Below are positions 1 to 8,839 of a stretch of 64,000 nt of DNA, one piece after another. The stretch spans positions 1 through 64,000 of the forward strand of contig NZ_AULS01000006.1 in assembly GCF_000422405.1 (NCBI RefSeq), given 5' to 3'. Within the stretch, counting starts at the first letter, position 1. Each line of letters begins with the position of its first letter. Both the position numbers and the translations under genes were made by a program. The DNA is from Microbacterium luticocti DSM 19459. Its GTDB lineage: Bacteria > Actinomycetota > Actinomycetes > Actinomycetales > Microbacteriaceae. The notes beneath the pieces were generated by a model. It was not told the origin of the DNA. It saw only the letters and a list, made by a program, of their open reading frames with translations, and did not search any database.

Positions 1-267
1 CTACCGCGCGAGCACTGGCAGAAGGTGTGGTCGAACAACCCGATCGAGCGCCTCAACCGGGAGATCAAGCGCCGCGCCGACGTCGTCCAGATCTTCCCCG
101 ACCGAGACTCCGTGACCCGCCTGATCGGCGCCGTCCTGCAAGAGCAGCACGAGGAATGGTCCTACGGGGAACGCCGCTACTTCTCCGACACCTCGATGCG
201 CAAACTCGTCCACACCCTCCACGACCACGCCGAACCCGCACGCCCCGAGCTCTACCTCACCGCCTGA
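1..267 (+). CDS. IS256-family transposase, C-terminal fragment (cut by window edge)
   Basis: The reading frame is open from the first base to the TGA at 265-267. It begins LPREHWQKVWSNNPIERLNR, the conserved C-terminal block of IS256/MULE transposases (W-S-N-N-P-I-E-R-L-N-R-E-I-K-R-R), and contains the last catalytic-domain helix and the usual C-terminal tail. The 5' part lies outside the window, so whether the element is intact cannot be judged. No inverted repeat could be placed after the stop. Family assignment is firm; activity is unknown. Confidence 0.85.
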   Translation, partial: LPREHWQKVWSNNPIERLNREIKRRADVVQIFPDRDSVTRLIGAVLQEQHEEWSYGERRYFSDTSMRKLVHTLHDHAEPARPELYLTA

Positions 268-306
268 CCACCACCCCCAGGAAGCAACCAAAATGACACC
301 ACCCCA

Positions 307-371
307 CGGGACTTGACCGCGAGATCAGGATGATTCCGCACAACGTCTCCTGAGCCGGCGATATCTCCTGT
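307..371. repeat. Dispersed palindromic repeat, copy 1 (degenerate)
   Basis: Degenerate member of the interspersed family described under the findings. The forward half-site reads GAGATCAGGATGATTCC, followed by two reverse half-sites ending in TCTCCTG near 348-353 and 365-370. About 30 bp of downstream similarity to copy 2 follows (to about 405). It lies between the IS256 fragment and the UPF0126 gene. No gene is seen in 268-587. Confidence 0.6.
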
Positions 372-445
372 GCCCGTGCGTGCGCCGGGGGCCGGTGCTC
401 GTGCGCGCAGCCGGTGCCGGTACCCTGCGGCCCGGCCGCGCGGGA

Positions 446-511
446 ACAGGAGGACACCGCGAGATCAGGACGATTCCGCGCAAAGTCTCCTGAGCCGGGG
501 ATGTCTCCTGT
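446..511. repeat. Dispersed palindromic repeat, copy 2
   Basis: Second tandemly placed copy, about 85% identical to copy 1 over roughly 85 bp. It keeps all four half-sites: two forward (CAGGAGGACACC, GATCAGGACGATTCC) and two reverse ending in TCTCCTG. The two copies make 300-545 an imperfect direct duplication just upstream of the 588 gene. Confidence 0.65.
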
Positions 512-587
512 GCTCGTGTGTGCGCCCGGGGTCGGTGCCCTGCGGCGGGCCGAGCGGTCGGTACACTGCGACCGAGGGGGGTGGCGT

Positions 588-1208
588 GTGACGTGGGGGC
601 TGGTGCTCGATCTGCTCGGCACGTTCTTCTTCGCGATCTCGGGCAGCCTGCTCGCCGCGCAGCGGGGGTTCGACATCGTCGCCTCGCTGCTGCTGGGGTC
701 GCTGACCGGACTGGGCGGCGGCGTCATCCGTGACCTGATCATCGGCGTTCCGCCGGTCGCGTTCGCCGAACCCGTGCACCTGATCCCGCCGGTGGTCGCG
801 GCGGTGCTGGTGTACTTCCTCAGCGGCATCGTGCAGCGCTACTCGCGCACGCTGCTCGTGTTCGACGCGGCGGGTCTGGCCGTGTTCTGCACCACCGGCA
901 CGGTCACCGCCTTGACCGCGCAGATGAACCCGATCGCGGCGGTGCTGCTGGGCGTGACCACCGGCGTCGGCGGCGGGCTGCTGCGGGATGTCGTGGCCAA
1001 CCGCGACCCGCAGCTGTTCAACCCGCACGACCTGTACGCGGTGCCCGCGTTCCTCGGCGCCGCCCTCATCGCCGCGCTCGCCTGGGCCGGATGGCTGAAC
1101 GTCGTGACGCTGTACCTGGCGGCCCTCGTCGTGTTCGTGTTCCGGGTGCTGTCGCTGCGGCATCACTGGCACATCCCCCACGCGCAGGGGCCGTGGCCCC
1201 GCGGATAG
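588..1208 (+). CDS. UPF0126 / TRIC-type small cation channel family membrane protein
   Basis: The protein has 206 aa starting MTWGLVLDLLGTFFFAISGS. It contains two repeats of the UPF0126 (YadS/TRIC-like) unit, each with a glycine-rich GxGGGxxRD signature: GLGGGVIRD near residue 40 and GVGGGLLRD near residue 125. There are six or seven hydrophobic helices. Family members with solved structures are homotrimeric cation channels; the ion used here is unknown. GTG at 588 is chosen because GAGGGGGG lies at 574-581 and the longer frame upstream is low-complexity shadow. Its 3' end is 7 bp from the DUF72 gene, so the two are probably co-transcribed. Confidence 0.85.
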   Translation: MTWGLVLDLLGTFFFAISGSLLAAQRGFDIVASLLLGSLTGLGGGVIRDLIIGVPPVAFAEPVHLIPPVVAAVLVYFLSGIVQRYSRTLLVFDAAGLAVFCTTGTVTALTAQMNPIAAVLLGVTTGVGGGLLRDVVANRDPQLFNPHDLYAVPAFLGAALIAALAWAGWLNVVTLYLAALVVFVFRVLSLRHHWHIPHAQGPWPRG

Positions 1209-1215
1209 GTGCGAC

Positions 1216-1938
1216 ATGACGCACGTGCGGATCGGGACGTCGGGCTGGAGCTACGACCACTGGCGCGGCGTGCTCTACCCGCCCGGCACGGCGGCCGGCC
1301 GCCGGCTCGACGTCTACGCCGCCGAGTTCGACACCGTCGAGCTGAACGCGAGCTTCTACCACTGGCCGCGGGCCGCGACGTTCGCCGGCTGGCGCGACCG
1401 CGTGCCCGCCGGGTTCGTGTTCTCGGTCAAGGCTCCCCGCGGGCTCAGCCACGGGCGCGGCGACCCGGACGCGTGGCGCCCGCGGCTGGCCGAGGGCATG
1501 CGCGCGCTCGGCGAGGCCGCCGGGTTCCTGCTGATGCAGCTGCCGGCGCAGGCCGAGCGCGACGACGACCGGCTGCGCGCGCTGCTGAAGGCTGTGCCGC
1601 CCGGGGTGCGCGCTGCGGTCGAGCTGCGGCATCCGTCCTGGAACGTCGACGACGTCTACGCGATGTTGGAGCGCAGCGGTGCCGCGTATTGCATCACGCA
1701 CGGGGCCGGCCTGCCGTGCGTGCTGCGGGTGACGACGGATGCCGTGTACCTGCGCCTGCACGGACCCGATCCGGAGCGGCTCTACGTCGGCTCGTATTCC
1801 GACGCCGAGCTGCGGCGCTGGGCGGGGCGCATCGACGAGTGGCGCCGGTCGGGCCACGACGTGTGGGTGTACTTCGACAACGACGGCGAGGGCGCCGCGG
1901 TGCGCGACGCGCGGCGGCTGCGCGAGCTCGTGGGGTGA
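1216..1938 (+). CDS. DUF72 (YecE-like) family protein
   Basis: The protein has 240 aa and opens with IGTSGWSYDHWRGVLYPP, the hallmark N-terminus of DUF72. Further conserved blocks are FDTVELNASFYHWP, FSVKAPR, FLLMQLPAQ, AVELRHPSWN, YLRLHGP and VYFDNDGEG. The fold is a TIM barrel related to endonuclease-IV-type enzymes; the reaction is unknown. Length is normal for the family. It follows the UPF0126 gene by 7 bp and ends 4 bp before the convergent arsenate reductase gene. Confidence 0.9.
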   Translation: MTHVRIGTSGWSYDHWRGVLYPPGTAAGRRLDVYAAEFDTVELNASFYHWPRAATFAGWRDRVPAGFVFSVKAPRGLSHGRGDPDAWRPRLAEGMRALGEAAGFLLMQLPAQAERDDDRLRALLKAVPPGVRAAVELRHPSWNVDDVYAMLERSGAAYCITHGAGLPCVLRVTTDAVYLRLHGPDPERLYVGSYSDAELRRWAGRIDEWRRSGHDVWVYFDNDGEGAAVRDARRLRELVG

Positions 1939-1942
1939 GCCC

Positions 1943-2359
1943 TCATGCTGCCGGACCTGCGGGGAGGAGTTCTGCGATGAGAGTCTCGACACGGACACGG
2001 ATCTCGTCTCGGATGGGTCGGACCTCGTCGATGCTCCGGCCGGCAGGGTCGTCGAGCTGCCAGTCCTCGTAGCGCTTGCCGGGGGAGACCGGGCAGGCGT
2101 CTGTGCAGCCCATCGTGATCACGACGTCGGACTGGCCGACGGCGTCGACGGTGAGCAGTTTCGGGGCGCGCCCGGCGACGTCGATGCCCTCCTCGGTCAT
2201 CGCCGTGACGACGACCGGGTTGATCAGGTCCGCCGGCTCGGAGCCGGCCGAGAGCACCTCGACCCGATCACCGGCGAGAGCCTGCAGGTAACCGGCGGCC
2301 ATCTGCGACCGGCCGGCGTTGTGGACGCAGACGAACAACACGATGGGCTTCTCGCTCAT
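1943..2359 (-). CDS. arsC: Arsenate reductase, low-molecular-weight phosphatase fold
   Basis: Predicted 138-aa cytosolic reductase of arsenate to arsenite. The LMW-PTPase P-loop reads VCVHNAGRSQ (C-x5-R) near residues 10-18, with the aspartate region YEDWQLDDP later. A GCTDACP segment carries two further cysteines. Actinobacterial relatives with this P-loop (C. glutamicum ArsC1/ArsC2) use mycothiol and mycoredoxin; whether this one uses mycothiol or an internal thiol relay cannot be decided by eye. ATG at 2359 has AGGGAGG at a suitable distance; the longer frame to 2404 lacks one. No arsR or arsenite exporter is adjacent, so it stands outside a classic ars operon. Confidence 0.88.
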   Translation of the reverse strand: MSEKPIVLFVCVHNAGRSQMAAGYLQALAGDRVEVLSAGSEPADLINPVVVTAMTEEGIDVAGRAPKLLTVDAVGQSDVVITMGCTDACPVSPGKRYEDWQLDDPAGRSIDEVRPIRDEIRVRVETLIAELLPAGPAA

Positions 2360-2412
2360 GACGGGTTTCGCCCTCCCTTTCTGAGGCAGCGCGCGACGCC
2401 GCATGACTGTCG

Positions 2413-3057
2413 TCAGGCCACGCCGAAGTGCGTGGCCAGCCGCGGTCCGATCGCATCAGCGAGGACGGCGTGGCCGGCGTCGTTCGGGTGGACGCCGTCC
2501 TCGCCGAAGCGCAGTCCGTCGTGCAGCGCCGGCGCGCCAGCGTCGATGAGCGGGATGCCGCGGTCCGCGCAGGCGGGAACGAGTTCTGCACGCACCCCCA
2601 ACCATCCCGGCGGCTCGCCGTCCCCGGGCGGAAAGAGCCGGTACAGGTCGAGCACGGCCAGTCGCTCGTGTCCGAACCGGTCCAACAACAGGTCCAGGTC
2701 GCGCCTGATCGCCCGGCGTATCTGCGGCGCCCAGTGCTGTGCGCCGCTGTCGAGGCCCTCTCGGATCAGTGCCGAGTCGTTGCAACCGAGCGCCAGCACA
2801 CAGGCTGCGGCATCCGACTCCAGCACGTCCCGCAGTAGACCGAGGGGCTCACCCGTGCTCTGCCGCATCTCGCCCTCGGCGGGCCGCTCGCCGCGCCAGC
2901 GCACGAAGCCCATCCCCCCGCGCGCGTGGTTGCGCTCGATCCACCCGTACCGGGCGCACACCCGCGCCGTCCAGCGCTTGTCGGGGGAAGTGATCGATCT
3001 CCACCCGGTCGTGATCGAGTCGCCGTAGAAGGCGATGGCGGCGTTCGGCGGCAGCAC
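2413..3057 (-). CDS. SGNH/GDSL-family hydrolase
   Basis: The protein has 214 aa. Block I is FYGDSITTGW (nucleophile Ser near residue 14), the block II glycine is in RGGMGF, block III is LGCND (oxyanion Asn) and block V is DGVHPNDAGH with the catalytic Asp and His. This is an SGNH esterase or lipase; no signal peptide is seen, so it is probably cytosolic and the substrate is unknown. GTG at 3057 has TAGGAT seven nucleotides upstream, the leaderless pattern seen widely in this window. It starts 10 bp after the ctaD stop and precedes arsC on the same strand. Confidence 0.85.
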   Translation of the reverse strand: MLPPNAAIAFYGDSITTGWRSITSPDKRWTARVCARYGWIERNHARGGMGFVRWRGERPAEGEMRQSTGEPLGLLRDVLESDAAACVLALGCNDSALIREGLDSGAQHWAPQIRRAIRRDLDLLLDRFGHERLAVLDLYRLFPPGDGEPPGWLGVRAELVPACADRGIPLIDAGAPALHDGLRFGEDGVHPNDAGHAVLADAIGPRLATHFGVA

Positions 3058-3067
3058 ACTGCCGATC

Positions 3068-4792
3068 CTAGAGCGGCCCCGCGACAGTGCTCGGCACCGG
3101 CTCGTCCTGGGCGGCTTCGGGGTGGTTCAGGTCGAACGCGGGCCGCTCGCTGCGGATGCGCGGGATCGACGTGAAGTTGTGCCGCGGCGGCGGGCAGCTG
3201 GTCGCCCATTCCAGCGAACCGCCGTAGCCCCACGGGTCGTTCACCGTCACCTTCGGCGCCTTGCGCGCGGTGATCCACACGTTCAACAGGAACGGGATCA
3301 TCGACGAGCCCAGCAGCATCGCACCGATCGTGGACACCTGGTTCATCCAGGTGAACCCGTCCGACGGGGCGTAATCGGCGTAGCGCCGAGGCATCCCCGC
3401 CACCCCGAGCCAATGCTGCACGAGGAAGGTGGTATGGAAGCCGATGAACAGCATCCAGAAGTGCACCATCCCGAGCCGTTCGTTGAGTATCTTGCCGGTC
3501 CACTTCGGCCACCAGAAGTAGAACCCCGAGAACATCGCGAACACCACGGTGCCGAACACCACGTAGTGGAAGTGCGCGACGACGAAGTACGAGTCGGTGA
3601 CGTGGAAATCCAGCGGCGGCGACGCGAGGATCACGCCGGTCAGCCCGCCGAACACGAACGACGTGAGGAACCCGATCGCGAACACGAGCGGGGTCTCGAA
3701 CGTCACCGAGCCGCGCCACATGGTGCCGATCCAGTTGAAGATCTTCACCCCCGTGGGGATCGCGATCATCATCGACATCAACGAGAAGAACGGCAGCAGC
3801 ACCGCCCCCGTGGCGTACATGTGGTGCGCCCACACCGACACCGACAGCGAGGCGATCGCGATGGTCGCATAGATCAGCGTGCGATAGCCGAACACGGGTT
3901 TGCGACTGAACACCGGAAAAACCTCGGTGATGATGCCGAAGAACGGCAGCGCGATGATGTACACCTCGGGATGCCCGAAGAACCAGAACATGTGCTGCCA
4001 CAGCAGCACCCCGCCGTTCGCCGCATCGAACACGTGCGCGCCGAGGATGCGGTCGGCCGCCGCCCCCAGCAGCGCCGCCGCGAGCACCGGGAAGGCCATC
4101 AGAATCAGGATGCTGGTGAGCAGGGTGTTCCACGAGAAGATCGGCATGCGCCACATGGTCATACCCGGGGCACGCATCGTGACGATCGTGGTGATGAAGT
4201 TCACCGCACCCAGGATGGTGCCGAACCCACTGATGGCAAGGCCCATGAACCATAGGTTGCCGCCCGCGCCCGGCGAGAACGTGGCGTTCGCCAGCGGCTG
4301 GTAGGCGAACCACCCGAACGCCGCGGCGCCCTGCGGCGTCAGGAAACCCGCCGTGGCGATCGTCGAACCGAACAGGAACAGCCAGAACGCGAACGCGTTC
4401 AGCCGTGGGAACGCCACATCAGGGGCACCGAGTTGCAGCGGCAGGATCGCGTTGGCGAACCCGGCGAACAGCGGCGTCGCGAACATCAGCAGCATGATCG
4501 TGCCGTGCATCGTGAACAGCTGGTTGAACTGTTCGGCCGTGGGCAGGATCTGCATGCCGGGGTCGAACAGTTCGGCGCGGATGATCAGCGCCATCACGCC
4601 GCCGAGCATGAAGAACATCACCGACGAGATCAGGTACATGTACCCGATGGTCTTGTGATCGGTGGAGGTGACCCACCGCACGACGATGCTGCCCTTGGGC
4701 TCGGTGCGGGTTTCGGTGAGGAGGGCGGCCTGGCGAGGCGGGAGAGGAGACGTCTTCGTGTCCGTCAGGTCGACCGGTGAGATGGTCGACAT
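3068..4792 (-). CDS. ctaD: Cytochrome c oxidase subunit I (aa3 type)
   Basis: 574 aa with about 12 transmembrane helices. The metal ligands are visible: FTMHGTIML for heme a, [14 protein letters not shown] for CuB with the cross-linking Tyr, AHHMYATG for the CuB His pair, and [11 protein letters not shown] for hemes a3 and a. The K- and D-channel surroundings look ordinary. It catalyses oxygen reduction at the end of the cytochrome bcc-aa3 chain. It is isolated from ctaC, ctaE and ctaF, which is common for actinobacterial ctaD. TAAAAT (4799-4804) sits exactly six nucleotides before the ATG, so a leaderless transcript is likely, although read-through from the yeiH-like gene 40 bp upstream is also possible. 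Confidence 0.97.
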   Translation of the reverse strand: MSTISPVDLTDTKTSPLPPRQAALLTETRTEPKGSIVVRWVTSTDHKTIGYMYLISSVMFFMLGGVMALIIRAELFDPGMQILPTAEQFNQLFTMHGTIMLLMFATPLFAGFANAILPLQLGAPDVAFPRLNAFAFWLFLFGSTIATAGFLTPQGAAAFGWFAYQPLANATFSPGAGGNLWFMGLAISGFGTILGAVNFITTIVTMRAPGMTMWRMPIFSWNTLLTSILILMAFPVLAAALLGAAADRILGAHVFDAANGGVLLWQHMFWFFGHPEVYIIALPFFGIITEVFPVFSRKPVFGYRTLIYATIAIASLSVSVWAHHMYATGAVLLPFFSLMSMMIAIPTGVKIFNWIGTMWRGSVTFETPLVFAIGFLTSFVFGGLTGVILASPPLDFHVTDSYFVVAHFHYVVFGTVVFAMFSGFYFWWPKWTGKILNERLGMVHFWMLFIGFHTTFLVQHWLGVAGMPRRYADYAPSDGFTWMNQVSTIGAMLLGSSMIPFLLNVWITARKAPKVTVNDPWGYGGSLEWATSCPPPRHNFTSIPRIRSERPAFDLNHPEAAQDEPVPSTVAGPL

Positions 4793-4831
4793 ACTCGGAT
4801 TTTACATGGTTTGCACAGTATGGGGAGGGGG

Positions 4832-5884
4832 TCAGCTCCCCAGGCCCCCCATCGCCCAGATGACCAGCACCGAGGTCACCGTCACCAGCACCCACAGGAT
4901 CGCGCCGAGCGCCAGCGGTCGCCATCCGGCGCGGCGCAGGCCCGCGGCATCCGTCGACAGCCCGATGCCCGCCAGCGCCACGGCGATGAGGAACACGCTC
5001 GCCTGCACCAGGAACCCCTGGGCCGCCGAGGGGATCCAGCCGAGCGAGTTGACCACGGCGACCACGAGGAACCCGATGAGGAACCACGGCACCAGGTGCC
5101 CGATGCGCCGGGCGTCGATGCGGGTGTCGCCGACATGCCGACGCGCTTCGACCGCGGCGAGGGTCACCGTGATCGGGATGATCATGAGCGTGCGCACGAG
5201 CTTGACCACCACGGCGAAACCGAGCGCGGACGCGCTGAACACACTGGCGGTGGCCACCACCGAACTGGTGTCGTTGACGGCGGTGCCGGCGAACAGCCCG
5301 AACGTGTGCGGATCCATCTGCAGCAGGTGGCCGATCGCGGGGAAGATCAGCACGGCCAGCACGTTGAACAGAAAGATCGTCGAGACCGCGTAGGCGATCT
5401 CGGCGCTGACCGCCCCGATCACCGGCGCGACCGCGGCGATGGCCGAGGCCCCGCAGATGCCGGTGCCCACGCCGATCATGGTGCGCAGCCGTGGCTCGAT
5501 TCCCATGAGTCGGCCGAGCAGCCATGCCGCCCCCAGGCACACTGCCAGCGACGACAGCATCACCGGAAGCGACTCCAGCCCGACCTGGAAGATGCTCACC
5601 AGCGACAGCTGCGCACCCAGCAGCACGACCGCGCACTGCAGCAGGAACTTCGAGCTGTACCCGATGCCCGCGCGCAGCCGCTCGGCCGGCCGGCGCACCA
5701 GCGCGACCACCACCCCGATCACGATCGCCGGCACCGCCGCGCCCAGCACCGGTACGAAATGACCGATGACGCTGGCGGCGACCGCGATCAGCACGCACAC
5801 GACGACGCCGGGCCAGACCTCGAGGGCGCGGGTACCGAGGCGGTGGGGCAGAGTGGTCACAGGCGTCAGATGCACGGTGTCCAT
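4832..5884 (-). CDS. YeiH/UPF0324-family putative sulfate exporter
   Basis: About 350 aa with ten or more hydrophobic helices. Diagnostic blocks are GIGYSSKFLLQCAVVLLGAQLSL, GVGTGICGASAIAAVAPVI, FAGTAVNDTSSVVA and the C-terminal LSTDAAGLRRAGWRPLALG. UPF0324/YeiH proteins are putative anion (sulfate) exporters. The start is uncertain: ATG 5884 gives a family-like N-terminus; ATG 5938 would add 18 residues with no ribosome site. It is divergent from a LysR regulator, the same arrangement as yeiE-yeiH in enterobacteria, which suggests local control. Confidence 0.85.
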   Translation of the reverse strand: MDTVHLTPVTTLPHRLGTRALEVWPGVVVCVLIAVAASVIGHFVPVLGAAVPAIVIGVVVALVRRPAERLRAGIGYSSKFLLQCAVVLLGAQLSLVSIFQVGLESLPVMLSSLAVCLGAAWLLGRLMGIEPRLRTMIGVGTGICGASAIAAVAPVIGAVSAEIAYAVSTIFLFNVLAVLIFPAIGHLLQMDPHTFGLFAGTAVNDTSSVVATASVFSASALGFAVVVKLVRTLMIIPITVTLAAVEARRHVGDTRIDARRIGHLVPWFLIGFLVVAVVNSLGWIPSAAQGFLVQASVFLIAVALAGIGLSTDAAGLRRAGWRPLALGAILWVLVTVTSVLVIWAMGGLGS

Positions 5885-5955
5885 GCTGACGCACGGCGCG
5901 GCCGGCCCGGTAGCAGGCGATACGCTGTGGAGACACAAGCAGAGGTTGTGATGCG

Positions 5956-6921
5956 ATGCACCGTCGAGTGCCCGACCTGGTGGGCCTGGAGATGCTGGAT
6001 GCCGTCGCCCGCACCGGATCGATGTCGGCGGCCGCGCGGGAGTGTCGGGTGAGCCAGCAGGCGATCTCGACGCGCATCCGGGCGATCGAGCAACTGACCG
6101 GGGCCCGACTGTTCATCCGTTCGCCGCGTGGCGTGCGCATCACCGCCGACGGCGAATCGGTCGTGGCGTGGGCGCGCGACGTGCTCGCCGCCGCCGCGCG
6201 CATGGGCGCCGCACTCGACCTGCTGCACGGCACCGCCGCACGCACCCTGGTCGTCGGCGGCAGCCAGACCATCGCCGCCCGGCTGCTGCCGGGGTGGATG
6301 CTGCGACTGCGCGACGCGCAGGCGGCATCCGGGCGTCGCCCCACCACAGTGCGCCTGCGCACCGGCAACAGCGCCGAGATCGTGCGGCTGGTGCGCGAGG
6401 GGGTGCTCGACGTGGGATTCATCGAGAGCCCGGCGCTGCCCGCCGGACTGGGTACGGCGACGGTCGCCGCCGACCGGCTCGTCGTCGCCGTGCACCCCGA
6501 GCATCCGTGGACCGGCACGGTACCGCTGGGCGAGGTGGCCGCGACCGCCCTGGTGGCGCGCGAGCCCGGCAGTGGCACACGACTCGCCTACGAGGTCGCG
6601 GTGCGCGAGCAGCTGGCGGCCGAGCCTGTCGAGCCCGCGCTCGAGCTGTCGACGACGGTCGCCGTGCTCCAGGCGGTGGCGGGCGGGCTGGCACCGGCGG
6701 TGCTCAGCGAGTTGGCCGTGGCCGACGACGTCGCCCTGGGGCGGGTGCGCCGTGTCGAGATCGCCGGGGCGACGGTGACCCGTCCGCTCACCGCGCTGTG
6801 GCGCGGCGGCGCCGGCGACCTGCACGGCGCCGCGCGTGAGTTGGTCGAACTCGCCGCGGGGGCGGACCCAGGCGCATCCCGTCCAGAGCAGGACATTCCG
6901 GCCGCAGCAGGAGAATCCTGA
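5956..6921 (+). CDS. LysR-family transcriptional regulator (YeiE-like position)
   Basis: 321 aa. The N-terminal winged helix-turn-helix (residues about 8-65) reads LEMLDAVARTGSMSAAARECRVSQQAISTRI, typical LysR. The effector domain follows, with TLVVGGSQTIAARLLPGW at its start. Divergent placement relative to the YeiH-type exporter suggests it controls that gene. AGAGG at 5941-5945 precedes ATG 5956. The last residues are encoded inside a dispersed palindromic repeat (6886-6960), so the C-terminal tail probably differs from relatives. Confidence 0.9.
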   Translation: MHRRVPDLVGLEMLDAVARTGSMSAAARECRVSQQAISTRIRAIEQLTGARLFIRSPRGVRITADGESVVAWARDVLAAAARMGAALDLLHGTAARTLVVGGSQTIAARLLPGWMLRLRDAQAASGRRPTTVRLRTGNSAEIVRLVREGVLDVGFIESPALPAGLGTATVAADRLVVAVHPEHPWTGTVPLGEVAATALVAREPGSGTRLAYEVAVREQLAAEPVEPALELSTTVAVLQAVAGGLAPAVLSELAVADDVALGRVRRVEIAGATVTRPLTALWRGGAGDLHGAARELVELAAGADPGASRPEQDIPAAAGES

Positions 6922-6960
6922 CGGGAATCTCCTGCGCTCGGCGGATTCTCCTGCGCTGGC
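6886..6960. repeat. Dispersed palindromic repeat, overlapping the lysR stop codon
   Basis: Forward half-sites GCAGGACATTCCGGCC and GCAGGAGAATCC, reverse half-sites GGAATCTCCTGC and GGATTCTCCTGC. The lysR stop (6919-6921) lies in the second forward half-site. It sits between convergent genes, so it may also terminate both transcripts. Confidence 0.75.
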
Positions 6961-6984
6961 CGATTTCCCGGGCCCAGGCGGGGC

Positions 6985-7947
6985 TCAGGTCAGCGCAGCG
7001 CGCATCCGGTCCAGGGCCAGCACGTCGTCGTCGACCCCGCCGCCCTCGTGGCCGTTGTAGGTCCACTCGGTGATCTGCTTCGGCCCGGCGTACGCGTTGA
7101 ACGCGGCGTACACGGTCGACGGCGGACAGATCGGGTCCATCAGCGCGACGGTGAAGGATGCCGCCGCCTGCGCCCTGCGCGCGAAGTTCACGCCGTCGAA
7201 GTACGACAGCGTGCGCGCGACCTCGTCGGCACGGTCCCGGTAGTGGGCGAGGTACGCGGTGATCTCGTGGTAGGGATCACGGTCGGTGAGGGTGATCGCA
7301 CGGGGAAAGTCGCACAGGAACGGCACCCGCGCCACCACCTGGCGCAGCTGCGGCACCAGGCCCGCCACCGCCAGCGAGATGCCGCCGCCCTGGCTGATGC
7401 CGTGCACGCCGACCCGGTCGGCATCGACCATCTCGAGGGCGCGGGATGCCTCGACCGCACGCACCGCGTCGGTGAACACGCGGCGGTAATAGTAGGTGTG
7501 CGGGTCACGGATGCCCCGGGTGACGAACCCCGGCATGTGCGACTCGCCCACGCCGGTGTCGGCGGTCGCCCCGCGCGAGCCGCTCCAGCCCTGCCCGCGG
7601 GTGTCGAGCTCGACGTGGCAGAACCCGGCCGACGCCCACAGCAGGTTCTCGATCGCGTCGCCGCGTCCGCGCCCGTAGCCGTGGAACTGCACGATCGTCG
7701 GCAGCGGCCCGGTGGCGCCGCGCGGGACCCGCACCCAGGCGGCGACCTCTTCGCCGTCGTACCCGCCGAAGCGCAGGTCGTACACGTCGAGCGTGGCAAG
7801 TCCCACCTCGACCGGGGTCAGGCTGCGCACCAGCGGGAACGTCCGCGCTGCATCGAGCGTGCTCTGCCAGAACGCGTCGAAATCGGCGGGGTCGGTCTGC
7901 GTGCTGCGGTGCGCGCGCAGCTCGTGAAGCGGCAGGTCGAGGAACAT
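6985..7947 (-). CDS. CE7-family acetyl esterase (acetylxylan esterase / cephalosporin-C deacetylase type)
   Basis: 320 aa, exactly the usual CE7 length, with no signal peptide (cytosolic). The CE7 signatures are all present: RGQG at 117-120, nucleophile GISQGG with Ser185, Asp271 in ALMDP, and His300 in GHEGG. CE7 enzymes deacetylate small acetylated sugars after uptake. It is transcribed just downstream of the GntR regulator of the sialic acid locus (14 bp gap), so the natural substrate may be O-acetylated sialic acid; that is inference from position only. GAAAGG precedes ATG 7947. Confidence 0.9.
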   Translation of the reverse strand: MFLDLPLHELRAHRSTQTDPADFDAFWQSTLDAARTFPLVRSLTPVEVGLATLDVYDLRFGGYDGEEVAAWVRVPRGATGPLPTIVQFHGYGRGRGDAIENLLWASAGFCHVELDTRGQGWSGSRGATADTGVGESHMPGFVTRGIRDPHTYYYRRVFTDAVRAVEASRALEMVDADRVGVHGISQGGGISLAVAGLVPQLRQVVARVPFLCDFPRAITLTDRDPYHEITAYLAHYRDRADEVARTLSYFDGVNFARRAQAAASFTVALMDPICPPSTVYAAFNAYAGPKQITEWTYNGHEGGGVDDDVLALDRMRAALT

Positions 7948-7961
7948 CGGCGCCTTTCGGG

Positions 7962-8672
7962 TCAGGATGCCTGTGCGATGGAGCGCTGCAGTGGGGCGTA
8001 GTGCTCGATCACGGCGGCGCGGTAGGCGTCCACGTCGCCGGCGCGCGCGGCGCGCAGCATGTCGCCGTGCGCGCGGGCGGTGTCGAGGATGTCGTCGGGC
8101 AGGGCGATGCCCAGTTGCGGGGCGACCGCGGTGTGCACGTCCCAGAACGCGCCCACCAGCTGACCGACCAGCCGGTTGTCGAGCGTGGCCAGCAGCATGG
8201 TGTGGAAGGCCCGGTCGGCCTCGAGGAACGTCTCGCCGCGCTGCGCACGCTGCTCCATCTGGTGCACCAGGTCGTCCAACTCGGGGGAGTCGTGCTCGGC
8301 GATCGCTTCGACGACCCGCTCGGCCAGGGCGAGATCGAGCGCGAGCCGCACCTCCACCACGTCGCGCAGGGCGGTGAACGCGCCGCGCGGGGCGAGCACG
8401 CCGCGGAACACGAGCGCCTCGACCATGGGGTCCAGCGACATCTGGCCGACGAAGGTGCCGTGCCCATGCCGCACGTCGACGATGTCGAGGGTCGACAGCG
8501 TGCGCATCGCCTCGCGCACCGACGACCGTGACACGCCGAGTGTCTCGCACAGCTCCGCTTCGGTGGGAAGGGGGTCGCCGGGGCGCAGGCCGCGCGTGAG
8601 GATGAGCTCCTTGATCTGATCCGCCACGGTCGCGCGTCGCATCCGCGTCGCCCGCGGGTCCGCTGTCGTCAT
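7962..8672 (-). CDS. nanR: GntR/FadR-family regulator, probable sialic acid repressor
   Basis: 236 aa. N-terminal winged HTH with PTEAELCETLGVSRSSVREAMRTL, then an all-helical FCD effector domain including the DRAFHTMLLATLDN metal/ligand region. It is divergent from the sialic acid uptake and catabolism operon and shares a leader region with it, which is why I read it as the local repressor; the ligand (free sialic acid or a ManNAc derivative) is not shown by the sequence. ATG 8672 is chosen for the upstream ACGGAGTG; upstream extension runs through the tandem repeat at 8684-8806 and is not coding. A paralogue lies at 39897. Confidence 0.82.
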   Translation of the reverse strand: MTTADPRATRMRRATVADQIKELILTRGLRPGDPLPTEAELCETLGVSRSSVREAMRTLSTLDIVDVRHGHGTFVGQMSLDPMVEALVFRGVLAPRGAFTALRDVVEVRLALDLALAERVVEAIAEHDSPELDDLVHQMEQRAQRGETFLEADRAFHTMLLATLDNRLVGQLVGAFWDVHTAVAPQLGIALPDDILDTARAHGDMLRAARAGDVDAYRAAVIEHYAPLQRSIAQAS

Positions 8673-8683
8673 CTGCACTCCGT

Positions 8684-8806
8684 TGTCGTGGGCGGGTTGT
8701 TGGGGCCGGGTTGTTGTGGGCGGGTCGTTGTGGCCGCGTTGTCGGGGCCGGGTCGTTGTGGCCGGGTCGTTGTGGCCGGGTCGCCGTGGCCGGGTCGTCA
8801 GGGGCG
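8684..8806. repeat. GC-rich tandem repeat, 12-16 bp units
   Basis: About eight degenerate units related to GGCCGGGTCGTTGT, with length varying between 12 and 16 bp. They fill the space between the nanR start and the promoter of the transport operon. Unit-length variation suggests slippage. The repeat would lie in the nanR 5' region or upstream of the operon's -35; a role in spacing or repression is speculative. Confidence 0.75.
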
Positions 8807-8839
8807 GGCGAGCCGGATGTCTCGATCCGGTCACGGATA

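Noticed and set aside
2766..4313. Long open frames antisense or out of frame to ctaD, nan genes and hsdR (several over 300 codons)
   Set aside because: They lie opposite or across well-recognised genes, have Arg/Pro/His-rich compositions typical of shadow frames in GC-rich DNA, and carry no domain or ribosome site.
8684..8806. CRISPR-like array
   Set aside because: Units are only 12-16 bp and contiguous with no spacers; no cas genes are present.
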